Positions 6,014-6,331 of a stretch of 6,331 bases of DNA are shown piece after piece; position 1 is the stretch's first letter, and each line of letters opens with the position of its first letter. The notes beneath the pieces are model-generated. The model had not been told where the DNA came from, searched no databases, and saw nothing but the letters and a program-made list of their open reading frames with translations. Both the position numbers and the translations under genes were made by a program. This DNA comes from Chryseobacterium gleum (GTDB lineage Bacteria; Bacteroidota; Bacteroidia; Flavobacteriales_D; Sanyastnellaceae): assembly GCA_945897395.1 (NCBI GenBank), contig CAMDFE010000096.1, positions 1 through 6,331 on the forward strand, read 5' to 3'.

Positions 6014-6331
6014 TGGAAAACACACAATTCAATGAGCTCTTGAAGTCGCCACATTTGCTGGCTTCTATGCCTATTGAAGAACTGGAAGACCTTACTAAAA
6101 ACTATCCTTGGTTCAGTTTAGCGCATTCGTATTTAGCGAAAGCATATCAGGAAAACAAAAGTCACAAGACTTCCGGACAGATCGCCCTAGCCTCTACCCT
6201 TCATTCCAATAGAACATGGCTTTACGGTTTTTTGAAAGAGCCCATTCTTCAGAAGCAAACCCAGACTGAAATTGCCGATACCCTTCCAACCGAAACAATT
6301 ACAGAGACCGTTGTTGAAGTTACTCCAAGCG
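6013..6331 (+). CDS. Conserved Bacteroidota hypothetical protein, N-terminal fragment
   Basis: An ATG that shares its first base with the lptE stop opens a frame of 106 codons that continues past the right edge. No signal peptide or membrane segment is visible. The first 75 residues look like a small helical domain: NELLKSPHLL, then LEDLTKNYPWFSLAHSYLAKAY, then a basic helix QIALASTLHSNRTWLYGFL. From about residue 80 a Thr/Glu/Gln-rich, probably disordered segment begins. A protein with this YPWF/YPYF-type start commonly follows lptE in Bacteroidota, often before secG and groESL; its function is not known to me. TPR-like helices are possible, but the fragment is too short to decide. Tight overlap places it in the lptE transcription unit. 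Confidence 0.75.
   Translation, partial: MENTQFNELLKSPHLLASMPIEELEDLTKNYPWFSLAHSYLAKAYQENKSHKTSGQIALASTLHSNRTWLYGFLKEPILQKQTQTEIADTLPTETITETVVEVTPS

Overview
The window looks like a stretch of core chromosome from a Gram-negative member of the Bacteroidota, most likely Flavobacteriales or a close relative. Three things point there: the gene order (ureohydrolase family gene, topA, miaB, a sigma-54-type AAA+ activator, lptE, a Bacteroidota-specific hypothetical gene), the absence of Shine-Dalgarno sequences before the genes, and several exact matches to the Bacteroidota -7 promoter element TAnnTTTG. The genus assignment is open. No tRNA, rRNA, insertion sequence, CRISPR array or phage gene is visible.

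Left half, minus strand: topA (DNA topoisomerase I, 236-2656) is followed after 81 bases by the first 51 codons of a formimidoylglutamase/arginase-like gene that runs off the left edge. TopA ends in a Lys/Ala/Pro-rich tail encoded by degenerate DNA repeats. The 129-base divergent region 2657-2785 carries a topA promoter candidate, a miaB -7 element and a perfect 18-base palindrome between them.

Right half, plus strand: miaB (tRNA ms2i6A37 methylthiotransferase, GTG start) is followed by a 64-base gap with a second dyad (ATGACA-GAA-TGTCAT) and another exact -7 element. Next comes a receiver-less sigma-54-type AAA+ regulator, then lptE (LPS-assembly lipoprotein), which overlaps the regulator by 4 bases. 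Last is a partial gene of unknown function that overlaps lptE by 1 base. The tight packing suggests that regulator, lptE and hypothetical gene are one transcription unit.

The most notable observation is an in-frame TAA at 4953-4955 that splits the AAA+ regulator. It lies two codons before the conserved WPGN motif, where relatives usually have tyrosine. Reading frame and family motifs continue perfectly on both sides, so this is a recent nonsense change, a base-call error, or much less likely readthrough. I see no convincing new multi-gene system; the content is otherwise conserved housekeeping.
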